DNA of 64,000 nt from Mugil cephalus (taxonomy: Eukaryota > Chordata > Actinopteri > Mugiliformes > Mugilidae), in assembly GCF_022458985.1 (NCBI RefSeq), contig NC_061772.1, positions 9,724,001-9,788,000 of the forward strand, given 5' to 3'. A program made the translations under genes and the position numbers. Numbering within the stretch: the first letter of the stretch is position 1; each line of letters starts with the position of its first letter. Positions 1 to 11,000 of the stretch are shown here, piece after piece. The notes beneath the pieces were generated by a model. That model did not search any database. It saw only the letters and a list, made by a program, of their open reading frames with translations, and was not told the DNA's origin.

Positions 1-2613
1 TAAGAGCCCAAGCCCCAGAATCAGTGGCTCTCACATGGGGGCTCTAACTGAAGCAACATCCTCTTTTGATGCATACAGTTTCGTTAAATATTTCAGTTTA
101 ATTGTCTACCCAATACCTAACACCGAAATGCTAAGGGATGTCGTGTTGTCATGTCAAGACACAAAGACCATATTTGATTTTCTTACCACAACAGAAGAGC
201 ATCATAATCTTTTGACAAAGCGCGCTACGCTCAATTGGGAATGAACCAGAAAAGACAATGAGACAAAGATCATGCTGTGAGCTGTCCCTCATGGTCCACG
301 GTGCTGTACTATAATAATAATAACACACTCATGCAAATGTGCGGACGCTATCATGCAATCAAACAGTGACGCATTCAACACACCATCATGCCATTTGCTC
401 CTCTCCTCTGCCCTTATGTGTCTGACAGGTCTTTGTGTTGGTGGAGAAAAAAAAAAGGTCTGTGTCACCCACCACAAACCAGACCAGAGAAAGAAAGCAG
501 AGCTGGCCTTGGTGAGATGTTAGCGCGCCTTTCATCTCCCAACAGGAAACATTCAAAGCCTGTTGAGCAAATGTTCAGCGAGGGTCTGAGAGACTCGCTG
601 AGGCCAGAGGCCATAAATCAGTCCATGACAGCCAGCAGCCAGACTCCGTGTTATGATAACACAACATGACAAATAAAATTACCGACCCGGCTGTAAAACA
701 CGAAAAACAAAAACACCCGGGAACACACATAGCAGCGAGCAGATGTTCTCCCGCTCAACGCGAAAGCCGCGACGGCTCGCTGCAGAGGTAAGTTGTGTGG
801 GAGATGATCGGGGCGATCTGTTGATTAATGAGACGCCACTACGTCAAACCGCTAGAAGACACTGTCCTGGAACTGCAGATTTGCATATTGGGAAAGAACA
901 ACTGGGTCCAGCAGCTGTTCAAGGAAGAACACCTGGCAACAGTTTGTGTGCATAACAGGAATCAAGACAAATAAAATGATGGCGATGGTGCTATTAACTA
1001 TTTATTTAATAAATTAAATACACAATCTAAACTAAATACATGACATTATAGCCCCACTATACAATGCAGAATAACTTCAATAAACTCAATAGACAATAGG
1101 GTGGGTTACTTACTTGGTTGGGAAAATGCATTATCTGAATTAAAACTTAAACTTAGGAGTTAAAGCAAGACCATCTGGAGAATCTCAATAGGGGACCGGC
1201 TGGATTACCAGTCCCACAACAAATCCGGATCTGATCAATATCCATTAATGCTTGTTAAAAAGGAAAGAAAGAAAAGAAGTCGGGGGGGTCAGGTGAGGGT
1301 CAGAACAATCCTGGGAACCCGGCTGTGCTCTGTCGCCTCTCGTTGCCTGCGACAGGCTGAGATTTGAGCCCAGTTTGCATAGCTGAGGCCAGCCTCCTTT
1401 CCTGGGACCTTATTCCTCTTAATATAAGGAGGGAAAAAAGGGGGGGAAAGACAGAAGAGACGACTGCTTTGCATTTGAGCCAGGGACAACAGCGCACTGT
1501 GTGTTTGCACACATCAGTGGAGGTAAATAATCACAAAGGCCCTGTGCAGCCAACACAGGGGGATCTTTCCCATGGGAGCCTCGCACAGCTCCTCTCTAAA
1601 TGTCCTCTCTAAATGTGAGCTGAGGCCAGGAGAGATAAGGCGTTAAGGGCACGCAACAAGCAAATGATTGAATGAGATTACATTCTTAGCAACATCAGGC
1701 CAGTAACAGCAGTTTGTTAGCAGCCTATGGCAAGAAACTTCATTCCTCCCAACAGGCTGAGGCTAGTGAGATCAACTGAACAAGCCTAAGGACAGATTTT
1801 GAACCTTGGTGGGCTATTGGCCCCACATACATTTGAATCCTAACATCCAGTGACATGTGATGGCCTATATACACATCACACAGAATTACCCAGTCCTACC
1901 TGTGTTTTAACACAAACAATGTCGGCCGCTGAGAGGACACGGAGCAAATGTCAAACAATCGAGTCTCAATAAGATTTGGAAAAAAAAAAACAACCATTAA
2001 GTTGGACAGTTCACTCAAGTATTCCCTAAACTATACCACTTACACGACACGGGCCACAAACGTTCCTCTATGTTTGTCTATTTCGTCACAGAGCTCCAAA
2101 TATTCTAACTGAAACAATATCACAGAGTCTGATTAGAATGAGATCGCAGTTTCTCTGAAATTCTAGTTCTTTTAACAGATGTCGTGCGTAAATTGCGCGG
2201 CCAAATCATGGCACAAGAGCTGTAATTCCTTTAACCACGCAGCCACTCTGTGGGCAGAACTACACCGTCTCCAGACTTACTTACTTCAGAGCCAACGACG
2301 AGGTAAAAGCACTTAAACCATTTTTTTGAGAGTGATTAAATCGACATTACCTGGTGCTCGGTGCATGAAAACTTCCCACAGTGACTGTGAGGACAGCCAT
2401 TCAGAGCGGTCCGTGGTCTTCAATTCACAACGTGACGCACGCAACTAACTACATTCAACACCGAAACCGTCCCCTCCCACTGTAATGCATTATTCATGTC
2501 CCAATCACCGCCCTGCCAAACGAGATAATAGGGCTCTAGCTGTTTCCTTGAAGTTTCACCAAAGGCGCATTTACATTTACATTTGCGCACATTTTCTTAT
2601 ATAAAAAATTATA

Positions 2614-2624
2614 TGTGTGTGTGT

Positions 2625-2670
<46 letters not shown>
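2614..2670. repeat. (TG)n microsatellite
   Basis: An almost pure TG dinucleotide run of about 57 bases with one GG interruption near its start. It lies in intergenic DNA left of qser1. Confidence 0.97.
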
Positions 2671-2671
<1 letters not shown>

Positions 2672-2914
2672 TTGCACTTGTGTTATCAGAATACAGTGTT
2701 GAGTGGCAATATGCAAATTTGCTAATATTATCTTATACTGTCCTGTAAAACATTCTGATTGGTTATAAAGACTCAAGACTAAAATAGTTCAAGGAAACAA
2801 GTTTCAAATTAAAGGAAATGCTACCAAATCCAGGAAGCTTCCACACAACCTTTTACTCAGCAAGTCACACCCTTTAAGCCTACACTGGAGTGTACTGATA
2901 AACTATTCGACGTC

Positions 2915-2988
2915 AAGAGAAGAGAAGAGAAGAGAAGAGAAGAGAAGAGAAGAGAAGAGAAGAGAAGAGAAGAGAAGAGAAGAGAAGA
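2915..2988. repeat. (GAGAA)n pentanucleotide satellite
   Basis: About 15 near-perfect copies of a five-base purine unit (GAGAA in rotation). One strand is therefore all purine for about 74 bases. It is followed directly by an A/C-rich AAAC tract. Confidence 0.97.
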
Positions 2989-2992
2989 TGTC

Positions 2993-3022
2993 AAAAAACA
3001 AAACAAAACAAAACAAAAAAAC
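2993..3022. repeat. (AAAC)n simple repeat
   Basis: AAAC/AAAAC units directly next to the GAGAA satellite, making a compound simple repeat of over 100 bases. Confidence 0.85.
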
Positions 3023-3939
3023 AGTCAAACCAAACAGCAGACGTCACAGCATTTCAGTGTGTATGCGTCAGGTGTCAAACGTGTTCTGGAGGCTAATACT
3101 TTTTCTGTGTGCATGCGGAGGATCACAAACAAACAAAAGTATGTGATCCTCTTCATTGGCTGTGACCGTGCTCACAGAACCCGAATGTCCTCCAAACAAA
3201 GCCCCACGCTTTAATAAAAACACACATGAGCTGGAGCAGATTTCACGAAGCGATGCCCTGACCCCGTGGCTTCTTTCTCGGGGTGTAATCTGACAATGGA
3301 AAAGCAGTAAGGTAACACTGAAAACCCAAGACTGGGTCGCTGAAAGGGAGACTGAAAGCTATATGGCTATTATCATCATGAGAAACAAGTGCGGCGCAAA
3401 GGGTGAGGCGTGTGACTGACTCAGGGACAAACCGGTTTGCTTACTGTGCTTTATGTAGAAAAATGTTGCTTTGCATCAAAAGGAATGTACCAAGAAGTCA
3501 GTTGTATTTTTGTTATGTTATTAAGGTGCTTTTACATTCCTTTTACACTCCGGATTTCTCCCACGAAGTTCATCTTACTTGGTCACTTTTAAAGGTAGAA
3601 TGCAGTGTCACTGTGTTTATCTTGTGAATCTGTGAATATTGTGTTGAATAGAAGTGGGGCAGTGGTGTAAATTGCTATCCCTGTGTGTTCTATTTATAGA
3701 AGGACTTTACCTTCAGACGGCCTTTTCCAATGGAGAACTGAAGCTATAATATTAATCCCTCCAATTTTATCAAAAACAAACTTCATCATATATACCGGGA
3801 GAGTTGCTCATCTATCAGCGTGGGATCTTGTTGTTGTCTCAGGTGTTGCTTTAGCTTGTTGTTTCAGATCCCAATATGCCAAACAGCAACAACATAGTTA
3901 CACAACAACACAAATAAACTAACCAGTCGAGGCAGTAGC

Positions 3940-3996
3940 AGACAAGCAACTTCCCTCGTGGATCATTAAAGTCTGTCTAAGTCTAAGTCTAAAGGA
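3940..3996 (+). mobile_element. Retrotransposon 3' tail remnant
   Basis: A segment reading roughly CCCTCGTGGATCATTAAAG is followed by short repeats of a TCTAAG-type unit. This layout (a conserved end, then a tandem simple tail) is typical of 3' ends of fish LINE/SINE copies. The body of the element is not recognisable upstream. Family assignment is inference; a repeat-library search would settle it. Confidence 0.5.
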
Positions 3997-4424
3997 AATG
4001 AATGGGTTTTTGTTTTTTTTTGCTATGGAGAAAGCTTACATTGATATAACAACTTCAGTTTCCCATTGGAAAAGGCTGTACAGGAACAGCAGTTGTAACG
4101 TTTTAAACATAGGGTACACTTAAACAGATATAGATGTTTTGTTTTAGTTGGATAAAAGAACATTTCAGCACATTAGAACATCTGTCTGTTGAGCCCATCC
4201 ACAGCAGTTCACTGCTTGATTTCGGTGCCAGTATTGAACCCTGCTTCAACAAACTGGGGGCATGCCTAACCCTCCTACCTCCAAGCTTAACCCTGACCAC
4301 AAACACTAACCCTGACTCACCTACTATGGATGAACACCTCATACAACCCAACTTCAAAGAAACCAAAGCACCTGTGGCCTAAGAATAAGAGATTACAACT
4401 CCCTTGGCAAAAAAACAATAGTCA

Positions 4425-4862
4425 ATCAGGAAAGACAGCCACAACTTTAAAACCTTTCCGGCTTTCTACTGGGAAACCTTTGGCATTTGTGTGGATGTTA
4501 GACATGTGTAGACCACCTAGATCAGACCAGGTACCCCCACCCCACAGCAATGACACTCCTTGATGGCAGCAGACATCCCCAGCAGGATGCAGCCTGACAC
4601 AGACATGAAAACAGTTTAGGAACAACAAAAACAAAAACACGAAAAACAGCACAAGGCGTTGACCTGGTCTCCAAATTCCCTAGATCCCAGACTGATCAGA
4701 GGCCCCTCCCCTCAACCCAGAGGCCCTCATTAACAAAATTCTGTTTCCAGACACCACCCCCAGAAGACCCACGTCCATTCTCTGATGAGTCACAACTCTT
4801 TTGGAGGCATAAGAGAGACCTACACAATATTAGGCAGGTGGTTATCAAGTTATGCCCAAACA
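4425..4862 (-). mobile_element. Small inverted-repeat transposon, family A copy 1
   Basis: This copy is the reverse complement of copies near 6.5 kb, 29.3 kb and 53.9 kb. It starts with AGCCACAACTTTAAAACC, ends in GGTTATCAAGTTATGCC, and carries the shared internal blocks ACACAATATTAGG and CCCCAGCAGGATGCAGCCTG. There is no transposase ORF, so it is non-autonomous. Short ORFs inside it are chance frames of the element. Confidence 0.75.
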
Positions 4863-6490
4863 TCATTGGTGCAGTTAACGCATGTGGTATCAACGTATTT
4901 AAATTTAACAAAAGAGTAGATAAAATCACCTCAGGTGTTGCTGCAGATTTATGCAGATTCGCGGAAAGAATGAAAAACCCCTGCTTGAAGGTGAAACTGG
5001 TTGCACAACCTTTCAGATGAGTGCGCCGCACTCAGACGTGCCGGTGTTTTGTAAACTCGCCACAAAGCTGACTTCAGCGTTAAGAACTGAAACTTGTTTT
5101 ACGATAACACAGAAAACAGAGACAGAGGCAGGTCCTTAATGCAATCAAAAATACTAGTCCACAAGGTCAAAGAAATATTTACTCCGCATGTGTTCGGAGA
5201 GCCCTGCACATTTCCGCTTTCTTCCCCTCCAGACTTATCGGTCGCGCAATGTCACACCGTGTTTGTGTGCAGTTGACATGATGACAAATACGCTAAGGAA
5301 TTCTCACCAGGACGTGGCTAATGAGGGGGAAATATTTTATCTTTTCGTGTATCACACACAAACTTCCCAGGAAGTTCACAAATACAGATGGTGCTTGCTT
5401 CACGTCAAGCATTGTTCTGTGGAAACGAAAGGCAAATGTGGCTCTCATGTAAATGTGATAAGAGTAAGAAGTAGAAGAATAAAGAAACAAGCGTGAAAAG
5501 CATAGCAAGTGCTTCGAACGGTTCTAATGTAAATGGTAAACAGACGCAGATGTTCATGTTGGGAGTAGCTTGCCAGTGATTCGCAGTCTTATGCAACGCA
5601 CAGCTAAAAACCCCTTTCTGTGCCCATCTCATATTCCCATGCAGCCTCGGGGGTCCTGTCAGTGTCTCCCACATATGGAACAATGCAGCGCATTAAAATT
5701 CATAAGCTTTTCATCTGGAGAGCAGACGCTCCCAGTCGTGCCCGTTCTGGAATCCCAAGCGCTCGCCTGCCTGGCTGTCCTACGCCCCCGATCCTCTCCA
5801 GCTCCAAGGGACAGAGGACAGTGGCCCTCCTCACATGGCCGTCGCCGCAGCACAGAGACACTTTTGTTTATTCGGAGATTGCCAGTAAATCTCTCTTTTT
5901 TTCTTTTTTTTTTTTGCATTGTGGCTGATCTGGCTGGACATTCATATTTTATTCAACGGCCCCTAGACCATTCCAGACGGCGGGCAGTCGGCCTCAGTGA
6001 ACAGCTCGGTCATAAGAGCACGGTGGGCGAGAATTGGGGTGACGTTCTTGCCTCGCTCCGTTCTCCCGGTTGCCGCGTGCTAATATGTTTCCGCGCGGTC
6101 GACGCAAGCGGGTGGAGTGAAACATTTACAGGCCCTTTGGGCTGAGTTACGATGGATGTAAAAACATTGGGCACAACTGTCGTTGAGCGTTACTTTTAAA
6201 CGTGTTTCCAGTTAAAATACTTTCAGGTGAATTTAATGACACCTAAGCAAACTATACTGAGAATTTGCTGTCCTTCAAGTTCTCACTCTGCAGTGTGGTC
6301 ACCCATCACAACTATAAAGGCAGCATTAAGTAGACATGCTGGGACAGTAATATTTCTGGTTTATAACTATAATGCAGATAAAGATCTAAATGATGAGACG
6401 TCATGTCATTTAAATACTTCAGTGTTAATCTAAGTTTGTGCTTTCACTTCATGTACATTATTTCCTTCTTCCTATGACTTTAGACTTTCA
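4863..6490. other. Non-coding intergenic DNA with a CpG-richer part
   Basis: No gene recognised. Around 5.7-6.13 kb the sequence is richer in G+C and CpG than its surroundings and contains open frames of 86-191 codons on both strands. These frames overlap one another and encode no recognisable domain. It could be a remnant or an unmethylated regulatory patch; nothing seen decides this. Confidence 0.5.
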
Positions 6491-6855
6491 CCAGTCAGGC
6501 ATAACATTATCACCACCTTCCTAACATTGTGTAAGTGTCCCTTGTGTCTCCAGCTCCAGCACATCAGAGAATGGACATGGGTCTTCTGTGGGTGTCCTGT
6601 GGTGTCTGGTCACATTGCTGTTGGGGGTCTTTGGGTCTTATGTGTTGAGGGGAGGGGCCTCTGTTGATCATCCCACAGGTAATTGATGAGTTTGGAGGCC
6701 AAGTCAACAACTTGTGCGGTTCTTCACATTTGGTCTAGGTGGGTGGTACATGTCCAAGTAACATCCACACAAATGCCAAGTCCAAACGTTTCCCAGCAGA
6801 ATGTTGTATTTACTTCCAACGTCACTGGTTTTAATGTACTGGCTCATCAGTGTGA
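6491..6855 (+). mobile_element. Small inverted-repeat transposon, family A copy 2
   Basis: It begins CAGTCAGGCATAACATTATC and ends with the inverted counterpart GGTTTTAATGTACTGGCTCA near 6840-6854. Internal blocks match the other copies. It lacks any transposase frame. It lies just downstream of the qser1 3' end. Confidence 0.75.
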
Positions 6856-6933
6856 AGGAATGCATTTAGAACCCAATCGATGTTTTTAGAAAAGATATCG
6901 CAAAACACACATCTACAGTAATACATGCAGCAT

Positions 6934-6939
6934 TTTATT
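6934..6939 (-). terminator. qser1: Candidate qser1 polyadenylation signal (distal)
   Basis: AATAAA on the minus strand (TTTATT on the plus), about 1.07 kb past the stop codon. A second AATAAA at 7135-7140 is a nearer alternative. Confidence 0.35.
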
Positions 6940-7134
6940 TACAAACTGCATCTCTAACAAGATTATTTTTGGAGGCATTAAATCCGACCTATAAAACGTC
7001 TGTTTTGGGGAAAAATGTGAAAAGACAATGAAAAAGTGTCCTAGAAATGGAAAGACATAACAATATTTACGTCAGTGAAAATAGATATATTTATCATAAA
7101 ATGTGGACTATGTCTGTAAAGCAATATAAAGACA

Positions 7135-7140
7135 TTTATT
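7135..7140 (-). terminator. qser1: Candidate qser1 polyadenylation signal (proximal)
   Basis: AATAAA on the minus strand about 870 bases past the qser1 stop codon. Confidence 0.4.
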
Positions 7141-8009
7141 TCATTTTGCTCTCAGATAATACCACGTAATAGTTTCTGATTAACAAAATGCAGTATGGGA
7201 CCGGTTTGATTGCGTTAAACTGGTGTCACACAGATACAGAATGCAGTTGAGACATTTCTCAGGAGAATTGCTGCAGTTCCCACCATCCTGTTCGTTTATA
7301 CAAAATGTACATTATATATATATATTTATATATATTTATATAAGTTGGCACTCCATTATAAAATGGTTGTTTTACAAACAGTATATAACTACAGTTATAT
7401 ATAATATATAGTTGCTGTTTTTTTTTTTTTTTTTTTTACAATAGATCAATTTTTGTATGTGAATGAATTAAATGATCGATGAAGGCTTGTTATAACGGTA
7501 AGCAATCAGATTTCTGCATTTGTAATTGCTGTGCTCTACTTCCTATGCTGATCGCTTTCTATCTAGTGCATACTCACTGGTTATGATCTGGAATTGAGCT
7601 AAAATACAAATTATAAAAACTGGAAAATAGAAATCTATGAAAAGGCCCGTTAAAAAGAGGGGCTTTTAACTACAAAAACATACAAAGGCTAGGAGAAGCA
7701 CCATGTGGACATCCTCCAAAAGGCTCCTCAAGACAAAGTCTGTGTCCTCTGTTGATTAAGTTACTGCTTTCTGCTGGGATGCAGTAATTAGGAGTATAAA
7801 CTGCCGCCCCGCTGTTCCCCTGCTGTGACTTTAGCTCCATCCCCGAACGTCCTTCAGGCAACTCAGCTGAAAGGTCCCTGATTTAAATCTCTGTGGCTGG
7901 AAGGAGGGAACCACTCCATCCTTCTCCGATGCCATTTTGAGCTGGAGGCTTCCTCTTATTTTGATTGTTATTATTTTGTTTTTATAAAACCCCGCCAGAC
8001 CAGGCTGAA

Positions 8010-11000
8010 TCATCGGCAGGCCTGCTGCACTTGATTGATTAGCTCTCCAAAGCGATCAAAGAGGCCCTCTACCCAAGCTCCATTCTGCAGACACTTCTGT
8101 ACAGTCTCCTCCTGCCCCAGGTCCCCTGCTTGCACTCGCAGAGACGCGATCTGGAGGACAGAGCCGCAAACGGGACAATTAGCGTCTGAAATACAGCCTG
8201 CAGAAAATGACTCGCCAAGGAGTAAAATGTACACTGACGGCACAAAAGAACACCATACCTCGTCCTTACACATGAGGTACGTGTGGTACTTGTAATGCTG
8301 CAAAGAGTGGTACAGAGAGAACCACTGGGTTTTCTGCTGGTCCACTGTGTACTCCTAGGAAAGGAGAGGGGGGAAAGTCACTTAAAATGATTCAAATGCT
8401 TTGAAATTTGAAAATTATTATAGGATGAAAAAAAAAAAAAAAGAAACCAGTTCTGTAACAAAAAGCCTAAGAGCAGAAGGGTAAGTAATGGCTTCAGAGC
8501 TCGACATAAAAAATGCAGTAGATGTACAAACAGTGACACTACGCCCTCTCCTGGTCAAAACAAACAGTGCAGTGAATTTTACATGAGTTAACCTGATCTC
8601 ACCTGAGGCACTTTGTTAGGCATCTTGTAGGGCTTCAAGGTCTTCTTGTTGTAAGCCTTCCCACTGAGACGTACCTTGAAGGCTGGGGTTTCTCCATCCT
8701 TCTTCAGTTCAGTCACCACAGAGATTTCAGGAAAGCTGTCTAGAGCCGTCTGAAGAACACAAGTCACTCAGGTTCACACAGTGCAGTCAAGGTCCTGTAC
8801 CATTTCAATCTGTAATCCTGCTCTTAAGCTATGTGATGTGTTAAAAAAAAGAAAAAAAAGAAAATCTGTTTATAGGGTTTAGTATGCAGCTTTTTCCTGA
8901 AACAATGAAAGTGAAAAAGGTGTACAGTGCACATGTCCTCAGGGACTGTGAAGTCTGCATGGATTTTCTTCTCATTTACCGAAGTTGGCAAATCATCAAA
9001 AATCATCCGTAAAATACTACCTATTACACTTTTAACCCCAAGTTGAAACAAAACAATAAATTGCAATTCCTTGACAAGGATCTTCCTACAGAAACTCACC
9101 TTCAAGACCTGCCCTATGTGCAGCTTGTGGAGCAAGCGTTTCCTGTTGTCAGTGATCATCCCATCCACTCTTTTCATATGCGGCAGCAGCAGTTCATCTG
9201 ACACAAGAAAAATGAACAAGTCAGCTACGTTTGAAACCAGCTACAAACTGATGAGCTAAAAGAACTAGCTTGATGTCCACACAGTAAACTATTCACCGTT
9301 TGCCCTCTCAAGTGCTGTCATCACATCTTCATCTAACGCAATGCTGATGAGTAGTTCCACAAAGCTCTTGAACGTCTCCTTCATGGTTCGTGTGTTCAGC
9401 AACCGTGACGCAAAAGGCAATGGAGGGTTTAACTCTGAGAGTGAGTGAGAGATGAAATCAGAGGGTGGAAAGAGACCGAGGCCACACTCAAATCAGCTGA
9501 TTTTCAAAGAATATTTAATGAGGAACATTAAAAGGCTTCTTCACCACCTTCTTCTGCAGATGATTCTGAGGCTGCGGGTGAAAACTCCTCCTTCCATTTC
9601 CTTCTCTTTTTGGGCGGGGGCTCAGCCCTCGGCTTAAGTTGTTTGGGTCGGGGCTTAACGCTCTGGCAAACTGAGGAAGGGGTGGCCGTCAAGCCCAGCA
9701 AAGTTTTCACTGGGACACCCCTGGATGGAAGAAAAACAACGGTTATACCACAGAACCATTTATGAAAAAAAAAAAGGGAATTTCACCAGTCAATACACAT
9801 ACCTTAGTGAGTTTATAGGTTTGCAACGTGGCTTCCGACTACAAACCCGTACATACTCCCTTTTGTTAACTGTGTCCAGAAATTTCACATACACCCTCTG
9901 GTACATGGTCTTGGCGTCACCAAAGTATCCAAGATACTGTGTACACAAAGAAAAAAATCACTTTCAGCAGTTGATAAGCTTTTGCACGATGGGATACATT
10001 TACATGCATACATGTGTGTTGGTGAATCTGCTGAAACTTACACTGTTTGTGGCAGAGAAGACTCTCTTTCCATCTCTCAGCTCAGGCACAAATTTCTGCA
10101 GCAAGGCCTTCTGGACTTTCCAGATAGCTGGTGGCTCACTGCCCGCTTTCATTGTCACCTGGACACATGAACAGAATCCGGTGCAGAACAAGCTTTAGTA
10201 GCAGTTTTATAATTGGAAAATGAAAAAACAAATTTTCAGTGGGACATACAAAATCTAACAAGAGTATATCTAAGGAATTTTGGACAGAGCACCTTAGGTA
10301 CAAGGTTACAGGAACAAATGGTAAGTCAAAGCAAAATTCTTAGTTCTTACTCAGTGTCATTATTTACTACTCAGATACTTTACTATAGTAAAATGCAACA
10401 CACAGTACCAATGGTTGTTAGTCTGGTTGATAACAAGCATCCATTTTCTAGCCTGTACCTTTAAGCTTTCAATGTCTTCATTCCTGACAACGAACTCATC
10501 TCTCTCCCGATACATTCCCTCTCCTCCACTGTCCGACAGTTCCTCATCGGTCAGTCCCTCAATGGCGACACTGATCAGCTGCACAGCCTGTTGGCCCGAC
10601 GAAGCCTCTTTGCTCTCATCTTTAGCCGAAAGAGACGTTGCTACAGAGACCGTGGTTGGCGTCTGTGTGGGAGTGGGTATCTGCGACAAACAGGTTTCTG
10701 TCACAGTGTGTGGCATGGTGGGAACGGGGCTTGGCTTCATCATCGAACCTTGGATTTGGTTATCTGGAGAAGGGTAGTAGGGTAGCAAAATTATGAACGA
10801 GTTGATGAAAAAGTATTTCAGAAGGAAACATGAAAGTGACACTTGCAATCTTCATTCAACAGCATTGTTTTTAATAATATGCTGTTCAGAGTATCAGGAT
10901 GTTCTCAAGACAGCACAGTAACACTTCACTTACTTTACTATCATTTGAATCAATACGTTGCCCATCACAGTTCTTCTAAAGTTACTTGTGTTGTTTGATG

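Larger units (their letters stand above)
1..4424. other. Non-coding intergenic DNA, no gene recognised
   Basis: No reading frame here resembles a protein I recognise, and no chain of exon-like segments with matching splice signals was seen. By mammalian synteny DEPDC7 would lie beyond qser1 on this side, but none of its protein was found, so it is either outside the window or lost. The stretch holds a (TG)n tract, a GAGAA-unit satellite, an AAAC-rich tract and a retrotransposon-like tail, listed separately. The rest is anonymous AT-rich sequence. Confidence 0.7.
6856..8009 (-). other. qser1: qser1 3' untranslated region and downstream DNA
   Basis: Downstream of the qser1 stop codon on the minus strand. 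It contains two AATAAA signals on that strand (7135-7140 and 6934-6939), an AT-repeat patch near 7313-7346 and a T-run near 7418-7437. Where the transcript really ends cannot be told from sequence alone. Confidence 0.6.

Noticed and set aside
2915-2988. Regular short repeat that could suggest a CRISPR array
   Set aside because: The five-base unit is purely tandem with no unique spacers. It is a simple satellite in a vertebrate genome.
4696-5031. Minus-strand frame of 111 codons with a similar peptide near 29.3 kb
   Set aside because: The repeated peptide comes from two copies of the family A mini-transposon, not from a gene family.
5570-6145. Plus-strand frame of 191 codons in a G+C-richer patch
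   Set aside because: It has no domain, low-complexity hydrophobic stretches, competing frames on both strands and no splice context. Chance openness in CpG-rich DNA is more likely.
9535-9548. Possible end of qser1 at the TAA following the PPPKKRRKW exon
   Set aside because: A good donor (GAAG|GTGGTG) precedes the stop, and four further exons continue the conserved family C-terminus in phase.
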